From Pseudomonas extremorientalis (GTDB taxonomy: Bacteria; Pseudomonadota; Gammaproteobacteria; Pseudomonadales; Pseudomonadaceae): a stretch of DNA of 64,000 nucleotides. The position numbers were made by a program, and so were the translations under genes. Positions 42,462-51,419 of the stretch are shown here, in pieces. Under the pieces are notes generated by a model. The model did no database searches, had not been told where the DNA came from, and saw only the letters and a program-made list of their open reading frames with translations. Location: positions 1-64,000 of the forward strand of contig NZ_MDGK01000053.1 of NCBI RefSeq assembly GCF_001870465.1, written 5' to 3'. The first letter of the stretch is position 1, and every line of letters begins with the position of its first letter.

Positions 42462-42887
42462 ATGGCTTCCGTAAATGCCTCCCTCGACGATGACGATGAC
42501 GCGGCCGTCGACAGCATCAACATCACGCCCCTGGTGGACGTGCTCATGGTGGTGCTGGTGATGTTTATCCTCACTGCGACCGCCCAGGTGTCGGGCATCC
42601 AGATTCACCTGCCCAAGGCCAGCGCCTCGGTGTCGTTGTCGCAGGCCAAGACCAAGGCCATCTCCGTGAATGACGGCGGCCAGGTGTTCCTCGACGCCTA
42701 TCCGGTGACTCTCGGCGAGCTGGAAGAACGCCTGCGCATCGAGAAAGCGCTGAACCCGGACTTCCCGGTGATCGTGCGCGGCGATGCGATGGTGCAGTAC
42801 CAGAAAGTCATCGAAGTGCTCGACCTGCTGCGCCGGCTGGAGCTGTCCCAGGTCGGGCTGGTCACCGGCAAACCGAGCCAGGGCTAA
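42462..42887 (+). CDS. exbD: ExbD/TolR-family energy-transduction protein
   Basis: Encodes 141 residues. An acidic cytoplasmic tail precedes one helix with the essential Asp: INITPLVDVLMVVLVMFILT. The periplasmic domain (INDGGQVFLDAYPVTLGELE, VIVRGDAMVQYQKVIEVLDL) is that of ExbD/TolR. With ExbB it converts the proton gradient into motion of TonB. Eleven bases separate it from exbB and three from tonB. Confidence 0.93.
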   Translation: MASVNASLDDDDDAAVDSINITPLVDVLMVVLVMFILTATAQVSGIQIHLPKASASVSLSQAKTKAISVNDGGQVFLDAYPVTLGELEERLRIEKALNPDFPVIVRGDAMVQYQKVIEVLDLLRRLELSQVGLVTGKPSQG

Positions 42888-42890
42888 GTC

Positions 42891-43595
42891 ATGACTGTAC
42901 AGATCCCGATCGCGCCACCGCCTGTGAAAAACACGCCGCCGTTGCGCCCGTTGAAGTGGGGCGCCGGCCTGTTGCTGGGCGCCGTCGCCGCCTGGTTCTT
43001 GTGGCAGTGGGCCAACGACATGAGCGGCGTGCGCCGTGAAGCGCCGAAGGTGCCGACGATTATCCCGTTGCCGCCGCCACCTCCACCGCCGCCGGAAAAA
43101 CCCAAGGAGCCCGAGCCCCAGGTCGAAGAAAAAGTCCCGGAACCGGTGCCGAGCCCCGAGCCCGAAGAGGTCAAGCCGGTCGAGGAAGCGCCGCCTTCGC
43201 CTAACGAGGATTTGGCCAACCCGATGCAGATCGATGGCGACGCCCAGTCCGGCAATGACGGTTTCAACATCGGTGCCGGCAAGGGCGGCGGTATGGCCGG
43301 CAGCGGTGGCGGCGGGCTGGGGACCGGCACCTACAAGCAGTACCTGGCCGGCACTTATCAACGGCTGATGCGCGAGGATCCTGAGCTGCGCAAGAAGGCC
43401 TTCTCGATACAGATAGACCTGTGGCTGGGCGCCGATGGCCAGGTCACCAAGGCGCTGGTGGCCAAGTCCAGCGGGGATGCCGAGACCGATGCGCAGATGC
43501 TCGCCTTGATCCAGGCGCCGCGTGCCACACAGAAACCACCGGCGTCGCTGACGCTGCCCATGCGCCTGTCCCTCAAGGGCCGGCGCCCGGATTGA
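42891..43595 (+). CDS. tonB: TonB-family protein
   Basis: Encodes 234 residues: a short cytoplasmic start, one helix (about 20-42, GAGLLLGAVAAWFLWQWA), a Pro/Glu-rich spacer (about 55-105) and a C-terminal domain with FSIQIDLWLGADGQVTKALV AKSSGDAETDAQ, typical of TonB/TolA C-domains. It should span the periplasm and act on an outer-membrane partner. No TonB-dependent receptor is in the cluster, so its partner may be the porin, PdtB or a distant receptor. Confidence 0.85.
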   Translation: MTVQIPIAPPPVKNTPPLRPLKWGAGLLLGAVAAWFLWQWANDMSGVRREAPKVPTIIPLPPPPPPPPEKPKEPEPQVEEKVPEPVPSPEPEEVKPVEEAPPSPNEDLANPMQIDGDAQSGNDGFNIGAGKGGGMAGSGGGGLGTGTYKQYLAGTYQRLMREDPELRKKAFSIQIDLWLGADGQVTKALVAKSSGDAETDAQMLALIQAPRATQKPPASLTLPMRLSLKGRRPD

Positions 43596-43637
43596 TTGAA
43601 TCCTTTTTTCAACGGTTTTTACAGGAGTTGCGTACAC

Positions 43638-45338
43638 ATGATTTCCCCCGTGAATCGACTGACCCTGGCGGTCGGCATGGTCATCGCGACCCTGGTCGGC
43701 CAGGCGGCTGCGGCCCCGGTTGCGCCCTCGGAAAACGTCACCATCAACCTGATCCGTCTGCTGGTGCAGCAGGGCGTGCTGAGCCAGGACACCGCCAACG
43801 GGCTGATCGCCCAGGCCGAAAAAGAAGCCCGGCAGGCGCGCCAGGCGAATGCCGCGCCGCTGGTGGCCGCAGGCCCGACCGCAGCCCCCGGCGATGTGCG
43901 GGTGCAATACGTGCCGCAGGCGGTGAAGGATCAGATTCGTGACCAGGTCAAGGCCGAGGTCATGGCCACTGCCAAACAGGAAAACTGGGCGCAGCCCAAT
44001 ACTTTCCCGGACTGGGTCTCGCGCATCAGCTTTGACGGGGATATCCGCCTGCGGGATGAGTCGCGCTACTTCTCGGGCAACAACAGCAACGAGATCGTCG
44101 ACTACGCCAAGCTCAATGAAAGTGGCCCGTACGACACCAACAAAGACACCAACACCAAGCTGCCACCGCTGCTCAACACCACCAAGGACCGCGAAAACCT
44201 GTTCCGCCTGCGCGCTCGCCTGGGCATGAAAGCGGTACTGTCGCCGGACTGGACCGCTGGCATTCGGGTGGGCACCGGCTCCGACAACAACCCGGTGTCC
44301 ACCACCCAGACCCTGGGCGGTGGCTTTGGCAAGAAGGACATCTGGCTCGACCAGGGTTACCTGAGCTGGAAGGCCAGCCCGGACGTGACCCTTACCGCCG
44401 GGCGCTTCGCCAACCCGTTCTATTCCACCGACATGATGTATTCGGGCGACCTGAACTTCGACGGTATCGCTGCCAACTTCAACCACGCGCTGAACAGTGA
44501 GTGGGGCCTGTTCGGCACCCTGGGCGCGTTCCCGGTGGAGTACACCTCCGACTCGGCCAGCAGCAACGGTTTCGACAAGGAAGACAGCGATACCAAATGG
44601 CTGTTTGGCGGGCAGATCGGCGCCAACTGGAAAATCAACCGCGAAAACAGCCTCAAGGGCGCGTTGGCGTACTACCACTTCGACGATATCGAAGGGAAGC
44701 GCTCCGGCGCTTGCCAGCCCTGGTCCGGCCAGCCGGCCTGTGACAGCGACGGTTCACGCCTGGCCTTCATGCAAAAGGGCAACAGCGTGTTCCTGCTACG
44801 CGACATCACCCCCAACCCGGCGACGCCCGGCCTGACCCCGCAGCCGCAGTTCGTGGGCCTGGCGTCCAAGTTCGACGTGCTCGACCTCAACCTGGCCTGG
44901 GATGCCGAGCTGCCAAGCGACTTCAAACTGCGCACCCAGGGCAATTACATCCACAACCTGGCCTACGACAAGGGCGAAATGCTCAAGCGCAGCGAAGGCC
45001 AGATCGTCAACAACATCAACAGCAACGGTCAGTTTGAAAGTGGCGGCAATGCGTTGATGGTTTCGTTCACCCTCGGCAGCGCGCTGGAAATGCGCAAGCG
45101 TGGCGACTGGAACGTACTGGCCGGCTACAAGTACATCCAGCCTGACGCCTTGCCCGACGGCTTCAACGATTCGTCGTTCCACCTGGGCGGCACCAACGCC
45201 AAGGGCTACTTCATTGGCGCCAACTACGGCATCGAAAAGAACATCTACGCCAGTGCGCGTTGGTTGAGTGCGTCCGAAGTGTATGGCGCGCCGTTCGAGG
45301 TGGATGTGATGCAACTGGAACTCAACACGCGCTTTTGA
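43638..45338 (+). CDS. putative outer-membrane porin (Porin_5-like)
   Basis: Encodes 566 residues from the ATG at 43638 (AGGAG upstream). A signal peptide (LAVGMVIATLVGQAAAAP) is followed by a short helical segment (INLIRLLVQQGVLSQDTANGLIAQAEKEAR) and then a beta barrel with ISFDGDIRLRDESRYFSGNN, RLGMKAVLSPDWTAGIRVGT and a C-terminal aromatic LELNTRF. The family corresponds to PA0696 in P. aeruginosa. Substrate is unknown; the helical part could trimerise or bind peptidoglycan. Confidence 0.8.
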   Translation: MISPVNRLTLAVGMVIATLVGQAAAAPVAPSENVTINLIRLLVQQGVLSQDTANGLIAQAEKEARQARQANAAPLVAAGPTAAPGDVRVQYVPQAVKDQIRDQVKAEVMATAKQENWAQPNTFPDWVSRISFDGDIRLRDESRYFSGNNSNEIVDYAKLNESGPYDTNKDTNTKLPPLLNTTKDRENLFRLRARLGMKAVLSPDWTAGIRVGTGSDNNPVSTTQTLGGGFGKKDIWLDQGYLSWKASPDVTLTAGRFANPFYSTDMMYSGDLNFDGIAANFNHALNSEWGLFGTLGAFPVEYTSDSASSNGFDKEDSDTKWLFGGQIGANWKINRENSLKGALAYYHFDDIEGKRSGACQPWSGQPACDSDGSRLAFMQKGNSVFLLRDITPNPATPGLTPQPQFVGLASKFDVLDLNLAWDAELPSDFKLRTQGNYIHNLAYDKGEMLKRSEGQIVNNINSNGQFESGGNALMVSFTLGSALEMRKRGDWNVLAGYKYIQPDALPDGFNDSSFHLGGTNAKGYFIGANYGIEKNIYASARWLSASEVYGAPFEVDVMQLELNTRF

Positions 45339-45356
45339 TGCGCAGGGAGACGCCAC

Positions 45357-45983
45357 ATGAACACGCGAATCTGCGGGCTGTTACTGCTGCTGGTCGCCAG
45401 CGGCGCGTCGGCTGAAGGCATGGAGGAGCGCCTGCGCACGCAACTGCGCAGCACCACCCAGCAATTGCAGGCCCTGCAAAGCGAGCAGGCTCAGGCCAGC
45501 GCCGCACGCCTTGCTGCGGAAAACCAGGCCAGGCAGGCCCAGGCGCAAATCAAGCAACTGACGGCCGAGCTGGACAAGGCCCGCGCCGTGGCCGAGCAAA
45601 TGGCCGGCCAGCAACAGAGCCTGCACAGCCAGGCGCAGGCCCAGGTGGCGGCCAGCAATGAGCAGATCGGCAAGTTCAAGAAGGCCTATGACGAACTGCT
45701 GGTGCTGGCCAAGGGTAAAGAGGCCGAGCGAGCGCGCTTGCAGGCACAACTGAGTGAACGTGACACACAAGTGCAGCAATGTTCAGTCAAGAATCAACAG
45801 ATGTACGGCGTGGCCCGGCAGTTGCTCACCGCCTACGAAAAAATCGACGTGGCCGAGGTGATGAGTATCCGCCAGCCGTTCGCCAGCAGCGTCCGGGTCA
45901 AGTTCGAGGAACTGGCCCAGGGCTTCGGCGACGATTTGTACAAGAGCCGTTTCGATGCGCCCCAGGCAACTGCCAATCATTGA
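45357..45983 (+). CDS. periplasmic coiled-coil protein of the Pdt locus
   Basis: Encodes 208 residues: a signal peptide (ICGLLLLLVASGASA), then an almost unbroken Gln/Ala/Glu-rich coiled coil (about 20-145), and a small C-terminal part with CSVKNQQMYGVARQLLTAYE, SSVRVKFEELAQGFGDDLYK. No enzyme motif is seen. It corresponds by position to PA0697. A scaffold or spacer role beside the TonB complex is inferred. Confidence 0.65.
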   Translation: MNTRICGLLLLLVASGASAEGMEERLRTQLRSTTQQLQALQSEQAQASAARLAAENQARQAQAQIKQLTAELDKARAVAEQMAGQQQSLHSQAQAQVAASNEQIGKFKKAYDELLVLAKGKEAERARLQAQLSERDTQVQQCSVKNQQMYGVARQLLTAYEKIDVAEVMSIRQPFASSVRVKFEELAQGFGDDLYKSRFDAPQATANH

Positions 45984-46003
45984 TAGACAGGGAAGAGATC
46001 TCC

Positions 46004-46456
46004 ATGAGCGAATTGATCACCAGCGTCACCCCCCAGAGCCTCACCGAGTTGCTGCAGGAAGCCGGCTACCGGGTCAACCAGACTGAGCAAAACGGCATCG
46101 TGCAATTGCTCAGCGCCAGCCAGGGCATCGGCTTTGCGGTTCGCTTCGGCAACCCGGCGGCGGAGCAGGGCGGTTATGTGGATTTCACCTACAGCTGCGC
46201 ACTGCGTATCCAGGGCGAGCTGCCCGAAGGCCTGGCCCAGGTGTGGAACGCTTCGCGGCGCTTTGCGCGGTTGTCGGTGCAGAGCGAATTCCTGCTGATG
46301 GAAATGGACGTGGTGGTGGCCGGTGTCGGCGCTACGCACCTGCGCAGCCAGCTGGAATTGTGGGACCGTCTATTGCAGGAATTTATTGTTTACCTGCGTG
46401 AATACAGCCAGCAGGCGGCGCAGTTGCAGGCTGAAGCCGAGGCGCCGGTATTGTGA
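46004..46456 (+). CDS. YbjN-domain protein of the Pdt locus
   Basis: Encodes 150 residues from the ATG at 46004; the frame is open upstream, but GGAAGAGAT precedes this start. TPQSLTELLQEAGYRVNQTE, VRFGNPAAEQGGYVDFTYSC and WNASRRFARLSVQSEFLLME match the YbjN fold, similar to type III secretion chaperones. No signal peptide, so it is cytoplasmic. By position it equals PA0698. Chaperone function for a secreted neighbour is a possibility only. The stop overlaps the next GTG. Confidence 0.7.
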   Translation: MSELITSVTPQSLTELLQEAGYRVNQTEQNGIVQLLSASQGIGFAVRFGNPAAEQGGYVDFTYSCALRIQGELPEGLAQVWNASRRFARLSVQSEFLLMEMDVVVAGVGATHLRSQLELWDRLLQEFIVYLREYSQQAAQLQAEAEAPVL

Positions 46457-47394
46457 AAAAGCCAACCCTGATGGTCGGCGCGGGTGCGCTGGCCTTGCTG
46501 GTGGTGGCGGTTGGCTTGAGCCTGCGGCCGGGCAGCGACCCGGTGGCGGCGCAGCAACCGGCGCCGGTGAGCAACCCGGCAGCGAGCGGGCCGGCAGTGG
46601 CGCGCCTGGGCAATCAGCAGATTGACCTCATGGAACTGAAAACCGTGCTGGCCAGCCTGCCTGTCGAGTCCCGCGAGCAATTGCGCGGCAATCGTGGCGC
46701 GTTGGAAACCTGGATCCGTTCACGCCTGGCGCAAAAGGCGGTGCTCGAACAGGCTGACGCCCAGGGCTGGCGCCAGCGCCAGGACGTGGAGCAGCAAACC
46801 CGCGCCGCCGCCGAGCAGATTGTGTTTCGCGACTACATGTTGTCGGTCAGCCAGGTGCCGGCCGATTACCCCAGCGCCGCCGAATTGCAGCAGGCCTACG
46901 ACAGCGGTAAATCGCAGTGGGTGACGCCGGCGTTGTATCGCGTGAGCCAGATTTTCCTCGCGGTGAATGACCCGCAAGCCGTTGACAGTGTGCGCCGCCA
47001 GGCCCAGGAACTGAGCCGTCGCGCCCAGGCGGCGCCGAATGAGTTCGCCGCCCTGGCCACGCAGTTTTCCCAGGACACCGACTCTGCTGCACGCGCTGGC
47101 GACTCGGGCATGCAGCCGTTGCAGCAACTGGTGCCGGAAGTGCGCAGTGCGGTGTCGCGCCTCAAGGTCGGTGCCGTGTCGGACGTGGTGCAGAGCGCGG
47201 CGGGGTTCCATGTGCTCAAGCTCACCGGCCAGCAACCGGCACGCACCGCGACCCTCGACGAACTGCGTGAACGCCTGACCCAGGCCCTGCGTGCCCAGCG
47301 CCAGGAGCAGATCGCCAAGGCTTACCTCGAAGGCATGCTCAATACCGCCACCCTGAGTATCGACGGCGCCGAGTTGAACAAAGTGCTGGAGTAA
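46453..47394 (+). CDS. membrane-anchored PpiC/parvulin-type peptidyl-prolyl isomerase
   Basis: Encodes 313 residues from a GTG that overlaps the previous TGA. An N-terminal helix (about 5-25, LMVGAGALALLVVAVGLSL) anchors it to the inner membrane. SurA-like helices follow, and a parvulin domain covers about 155-262 (YRVSQIFLAVNDPQAVDSVR, FAALATQFSQDTDSAARAGD, VVQSAAGFHVLKLTG). It should isomerise proline bonds of proteins crossing the periplasm, with PdtA the likely client. It corresponds to PA0699. Confidence 0.85.
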   Translation: MKKPTLMVGAGALALLVVAVGLSLRPGSDPVAAQQPAPVSNPAASGPAVARLGNQQIDLMELKTVLASLPVESREQLRGNRGALETWIRSRLAQKAVLEQADAQGWRQRQDVEQQTRAAAEQIVFRDYMLSVSQVPADYPSAAELQQAYDSGKSQWVTPALYRVSQIFLAVNDPQAVDSVRRQAQELSRRAQAAPNEFAALATQFSQDTDSAARAGDSGMQPLQQLVPEVRSAVSRLKVGAVSDVVQSAAGFHVLKLTGQQPARTATLDELRERLTQALRAQRQEQIAKAYLEGMLNTATLSIDGAELNKVLE

Positions 47395-47445
47395 TACACG
47401 TCAACCCGCATTGGATGCACAGACTGACAAGACAGGGAGTCTCCC

Positions 47446-48423
47446 ATGGCATTTCTAGAACCGTCTGCCCCTCAGGGGCCGTCCGCTTATCGTGCGCCAG
47501 CCGAGGGCCGCAACAGTTGGCTGGCCCTGGCCCATGAGATCGACCCGGAAGTGGCGCGCTACTTTTTGGTGAGTGCACGCTGCGGCTGTTTCATGCAGGC
47601 GGCGCGCAGTTTGAATATCAAGGCCACGCTGTTGCGCAAGCGTCTGGCGCAGTTGGAGGAACACCTGCGGCATTCGCTGTTCAGCTACCAGGGCAATGGT
47701 TTGGTGCTCAGTCGAGATGGCCAGCAGCTGCAGGCGCAGCTGATTGCCCTGGCCCATGAACGACGCCTGCCGGTGACGGAGCAGCCGTTGATTCGGCTGG
47801 CCGTGGCCGAGCCGATCCTGCATGACATCCTTGGGCGCGATCTGATCGCGTTGCTGCGCCGCAATGCCAGCGTGCGCCTGGAGATCATCTCCATCGACAG
47901 TCACGTGTCGTTGCAGGCGATGGATGTGGACGTGGTGCTGTGGCTGTCAGACGCCGACGGGCCGGTGCCGGGTCCGAGCTTTGCCACTGAGCCACCCCGA
48001 GCCTTGGCGCGCTTGCAGTATCTGCCGCATATCGCCAAGCGTTATTCGCGGTTGACCACGCGGCCGGACAGTGTGGAGGACCTCGACGATTACATGCTGG
48101 TGCAATGGCAGCCGGATGCGCAGGTGGGGGCTTTGCAGGCGTGGAACCAGGTTGTACAGGAGCGCCTGGCGGCAGTGGTGCAGGTGCAGGCGTATTCGCT
48201 GATGCTGGAGATGATCCGTTGTGGCGCGTGCATTGGGTTGCTGCCGCATTACATGAGCAGCTTTGACCGGGGGCTGGTGGCGTTGCCGGGGTTATTGACC
48301 GAGAGCATGCAGCGCCAGGTGTGGTTGGCGGTGAATGCGCAGGTGCGGGATGAGGAGGCGGTGCGGATGATTGTTGAACTGATCGTTGGCACCTTTGAAG
48401 GTCGGCGGGAGTGGTTTGACTGA
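47446..48423 (+). CDS. LysR-like transcription regulator at the end of the Pdt island
   Basis: Encodes 325 residues. The helix-turn-helix lies about 35-95 (VARYFLVSARCGCFMQAARS LNIKATLLRKRLAQLEEHL), a divergent LysR type preceded by an unusual ~30-residue N-terminal extension. The effector-binding domain follows (LIRLAVAEPILHDILG, VDVVLWLSDADGP, SLMLEMIRCGACIGLLP). The gene lies 51 bases behind ppiC on the same strand; PA0701 has the same position in P. aeruginosa. Target genes are unknown. Confidence 0.8.
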   Translation: MAFLEPSAPQGPSAYRAPAEGRNSWLALAHEIDPEVARYFLVSARCGCFMQAARSLNIKATLLRKRLAQLEEHLRHSLFSYQGNGLVLSRDGQQLQAQLIALAHERRLPVTEQPLIRLAVAEPILHDILGRDLIALLRRNASVRLEIISIDSHVSLQAMDVDVVLWLSDADGPVPGPSFATEPPRALARLQYLPHIAKRYSRLTTRPDSVEDLDDYMLVQWQPDAQVGALQAWNQVVQERLAAVVQVQAYSLMLEMIRCGACIGLLPHYMSSFDRGLVALPGLLTESMQRQVWLAVNAQVRDEEAVRMIVELIVGTFEGRREWFD

Positions 48424-48452
48424 CAGATTTCTCTTAGATCACCGAATTCCCC

Positions 48453-48483
48453 TGTGGTGAGCGGGGCATGCCCGCTCGCCACA
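48453..48483 (+). repeat. REP-type hairpin
   Basis: GTGGTGAGCGGG pairs with CCCGCTCGCCAC around a short loop, followed by six As. It lies between two convergent LysR genes and may act as a terminator for either. Confidence 0.65.
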
Positions 48484-48496
48484 AAAAACAGTTATT

Positions 48497-49363
48497 TCAG
48501 TGTTGCAGCACGCCGCGAAAGGTCGCGCTCAGGGCACGCAGTGTCTCCCGTGAGCGCACATCGGTGATGCGGCTGTAAAGCACCACTTCACTCACCGGCA
48601 AGGGTGGCAGGCCGTATTGCTCGCTCACATCTACCGCGCCAGACGGCGCCACGCGGCGGGCGAGGGCGGCGACGCCCAATCCGGCGCTGACGGCAGCACC
48701 GACGGCCAGGACGCCGCCGCCCACGAAGACTTCGGTCCAGTCGATGCGCGCCGTGTCCAGTGCGCGGGTCGCCAGGTGACGAACACCGCAGGGTGCGGCC
48801 ATGGTCGCCATGCGCAGGGGCGTGCCTGGGGTGTGTTGCCAGGTGGGGGCGGCGAACCAGCCGAAGCGTTCCACTGCCAGCACTTCACCGTCCCGGCGGT
48901 CGCCTTCGTTGCGCACGATCACGGCGTCCAACTCATTGCGATCAAAAGCGGCAACCAGGTCGCGGGAGGAGGCGATGCGCACTTCGAGGATCACCAGCGG
49001 GTCGTAGGCGGCCAGGCGGCTGAGCCAGGCCGGCAGGTCGGGGCCGGCCACGTGGTCGCTGATGCCGATGACCAGGCGCCGGGGCGTGTGAGTCGCCATG
49101 TCGCCCAAGGCGCGTTCATGGGCATTGAGCAGGGCGCGGGCGGCGATGATGAACTGTTCGCCTTGGGGCGACAGCCGTACATGGCGAGGCGTGCGCTCGA
49201 GCAGACGGTAGCCGAGGCGCTCTTCCAGGCGTTTGAGCTTGAGGCTGATGGCCGCCTGGGAGGTGTCGAGGGCTTCGGCGGCACGGGTGAAACTGGCGAA
49301 ATCCGCCACCAGCACAAAGGCCTGGACGGTATCGATATCCAGCGGTCTGAGGGCGTCAGTCAT
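48497..49363 (-). CDS. LysR-family transcription regulator (ArgP-like layout)
   Basis: Encodes 288 residues from the ATG at 49363 (AAGGA upstream). The helix-turn-helix is LDIDTVQAFVLVADFASFTR AAEALDTSQAAISLKLKRLE; the effector domain contains LVIGISDHVAGPDLPAWLSR and AVSAGLGVAALARRVAP. It diverges from the DUF4865 gene, with 93 bases between starts, so that gene is the probable target. This LysR-DUF4865 pairing is common in Pseudomonas as far as I recall. Confidence 0.9.
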   Translation of the reverse strand: MTDALRPLDIDTVQAFVLVADFASFTRAAEALDTSQAAISLKLKRLEERLGYRLLERTPRHVRLSPQGEQFIIAARALLNAHERALGDMATHTPRRLVIGISDHVAGPDLPAWLSRLAAYDPLVILEVRIASSRDLVAAFDRNELDAVIVRNEGDRRDGEVLAVERFGWFAAPTWQHTPGTPLRMATMAAPCGVRHLATRALDTARIDWTEVFVGGGVLAVGAAVSAGLGVAALARRVAPSGAVDVSEQYGLPPLPVSEVVLYSRITDVRSRETLRALSATFRGVLQH

Positions 49364-49456
49364 ATTCAATCCTTATCGCATATATATCGACGGATATCTT
49401 GTTGAAATCAACGACGCTGCGCAAGCTGAACGCTCATCTTGCACAGGAGTTCTCGC

Positions 49457-50005
49457 ATGTTTGCCAAACAGTATTCACACCGCTTGCCAGCCGACTATGA
49501 CATGGGCGTGATTCACCGGCGCGCCGCGCAATTGGGGCCGTTGTGGGATGACGCCGAGGGGTTGCTGTTCAAGGCGTTTATCGCCCGCGAGCAGGGGGGC
49601 AAAGTGTATTCGTCGGTGTACCTGTGGGCCGACCCGTTGCAGGCCGCTGACTTTTTATTGGGCGAGCGCTTCCAGAAGGTGCTCGACAGCTTTGGTCGCC
49701 CGCATATCGAGAGCTGGTTGCCGCTGGATGTACAACGTGGCCCGGCGCAGGGCGCAGTGAGTTTGTACCGCGAGGAATGGCCGCTGGAGGCGGGCGCGGA
49801 CAGGGCGGTGGCCTTGGCCGAGGGAAAACGGCGCAATCAACAGGTGGCCGACAGCGCAGAGACCTTTGCGGTGTTCCTGGCGCTGGATGTGCAAGCATGG
49901 CGCCTGGTGCGGGTCACCTTGTCGGCCAAGGCGCTGGACGCGCAGCACCCAGGGACGGGTTACCAGGTGCTCTATCTGGCACAAGGCGTTGCGCGACTGG
50001 GATAA
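49457..50005 (+). CDS. DUF4865 family protein
   Basis: Encodes 182 residues from the ATG at 49457 (CAGGAG upstream). The N-terminus KQYSHRLPADYDMGVIHRRA and segments LLFKAFIAREQGGK, YLWADPLQAADFLLGERFQ and FGRPHIESWLPLDV identify DUF4865, a family of unknown function with a dimeric alpha/beta-barrel-like (monooxygenase-type) look. Control by the divergent LysR gene is inferred. The substrate is unknown. Confidence 0.85.
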   Translation: MFAKQYSHRLPADYDMGVIHRRAAQLGPLWDDAEGLLFKAFIAREQGGKVYSSVYLWADPLQAADFLLGERFQKVLDSFGRPHIESWLPLDVQRGPAQGAVSLYREEWPLEAGADRAVALAEGKRRNQQVADSAETFAVFLALDVQAWRLVRVTLSAKALDAQHPGTGYQVLYLAQGVARLG

Positions 50006-50052
50006 CTGCGCCAGTCTTGGTGGCCTCATTCCCTGGGTCCAAGCACGCTGCG

Positions 50053-50607
50053 ATGCAAGCCACACGTCTGACACTCATTTGCCATGCCCTCACGCCCCTG
50101 CAAAAACAGGGGCGTTTCTGCGATGACGAGCCGGTGGCGATGGATTGGCAGGGGGCGGCCGGATCTCTCGCTGGGCGTTATAGGAAAAAGCCGCGTTTAC
50201 TCTGCGCTCCCGAGCTGCGTACTCGGCAGACGGCGGGCTTGTTCGGCAATGACGCTGTGATCGAAGACGCCCTGCGCGATGCTGATTTCGGCCAGTGGAA
50301 AGGCCAGGCCATCAACCAGCTCAATCGTGATGAGTTGAATACCTGGCTCACCGACAGCACCTTCGCGGCCCAGGGTGGGGAGTCAGTCGATGACCTATGC
50401 GCACGTGTAGCGCAGTGGCTGAAAACCCTCGAAACCCAACCCGGCCATATCGTCGCAATCACCCACCCCTTTGTGATCCGCGCCGCGTTGTTGCAGGTGA
50501 TGCAGTTCCCGCTGTCGATGTTCTACCGTATCGACGTCGAACCGTTGTCCGCCACCGAGCTACGCTTCAACAACGTCTGGCGCCTGCGCCTGGAAACTCA
50601 CGCCTGA
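50053..50607 (+). CDS. histidine-phosphatase-like protein with altered RHG motif
   Basis: Encodes 184 residues from the ATG at 50053. The fold is that of phosphoglycerate-mutase-like phosphatases: N-terminal LTLICHALTP, LCAPELRTRQTAGLF, DADFGQWKGQAINQL and the second catalytic HP in VAITHPFVIRAALL. The first motif, normally RHG, reads CHA, so the catalytic His is kept but the phosphate-binding Arg is not. It stands 45 bases before cobF; in other genomes a phosphatase of this fold (CobC) acts in cobalamin synthesis, so a role there is possible but unproven. Confidence 0.78.
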   Translation: MQATRLTLICHALTPLQKQGRFCDDEPVAMDWQGAAGSLAGRYRKKPRLLCAPELRTRQTAGLFGNDAVIEDALRDADFGQWKGQAINQLNRDELNTWLTDSTFAAQGGESVDDLCARVAQWLKTLETQPGHIVAITHPFVIRAALLQVMQFPLSMFYRIDVEPLSATELRFNNVWRLRLETHA

Positions 50608-50652
50608 GCGCCTGAACATGGCAAAATCCACGCCCCGCAATGAGAGCAACCC

Positions 50653-51408
50653 ATGAAACGCATCCTGATCATCGGCATTGGCGCCGGCAACCCTGACTAC
50701 ATCACGATGCAGGCCGTGAAGGCGCTCAACCGCACCGACGTGTTTTTCCTGATGGACAAGGGCCAGAGCAAAGACAAGTTGATCGACCTGCGTCGCGAGA
50801 TCTGCGAGACCTACATCACCGAGCCGGGTTATCGCTTCGTTGAGGCCGAGTGCCCGGAGCGCGTGCGCGGCGATATCGACTACACCACCGCCGTGCAGGA
50901 CCTGAACCGCGACAAGCAGCAGACCTTCGAACGCATGATCAACGAAGAAATGGCTGACGGTGAAGTAGGTGCTTTCCTGGCGTGGGGCGACCCGGCGTTA
51001 TACGACAGCACCATCCGCATTTTGCAGGCGATTCTGGCCAGTGGCCGTTGCGCCTTTGAGTTCGAGGTGATCCCCGGTATCACCAGCGTGCAGGCGCTGG
51101 CCGCACAGCATAAAGTGGCGCTGAACCGTATCGGCAAGTCGGTCGAGATCACCACCGGGCGCCGTCTGGCGGCGGGGCAGGCGAGTGATGCGGACACCCT
51201 GGTGGTGATGCTCGACGCGGAAGACTCTTACCGCACCGTGGCCGATCAAGGCCTGGACATCTACTGGGGCGCCTACCTGGGCACGCCGGATGAAATCCTT
51301 ATCAGCGGCAAGGTCAGTGAAGTGGCAGAAGAAATCGAACGGGTGCGCAAGGCGGCGCGCCTGGAAAATGGCTGGATCATGGACACTTATCTGCTGCGCA
51401 AACCCTGA
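50653..51408 (+). CDS. cobF: precorrin-6A synthase (deacetylating) CobF
   Basis: Encodes 251 residues. The SAM-binding start ILIIGIGAGNPDYITMQAVK and the tetrapyrrole-methylase blocks FLAWGDPALYDSTIRILQAI, EVIPGITSVQALAAQHKVAL and SVEITTGRRL are those of CobF. The enzyme methylates precorrin-5 at C1 and removes the acetyl group to give precorrin-6A in aerobic B12 synthesis. No other cob gene is in the window. Confidence 0.93.
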   Translation: MKRILIIGIGAGNPDYITMQAVKALNRTDVFFLMDKGQSKDKLIDLRREICETYITEPGYRFVEAECPERVRGDIDYTTAVQDLNRDKQQTFERMINEEMADGEVGAFLAWGDPALYDSTIRILQAILASGRCAFEFEVIPGITSVQALAAQHKVALNRIGKSVEITTGRRLAAGQASDADTLVVMLDAEDSYRTVADQGLDIYWGAYLGTPDEILISGKVSEVAEEIERVRKAARLENGWIMDTYLLRKP

Positions 51409-51419
51409 GGTCACGTCCC

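Noticed and set aside
42429..44678. 749-codon open frame on the minus strand across exbD, tonB and the porin gene
   Set aside because: It mirrors well-supported plus-strand genes; its sequence is rich in His, Arg, Gly and Gln in the way antisense frames of high-GC DNA are, and has no family pattern.
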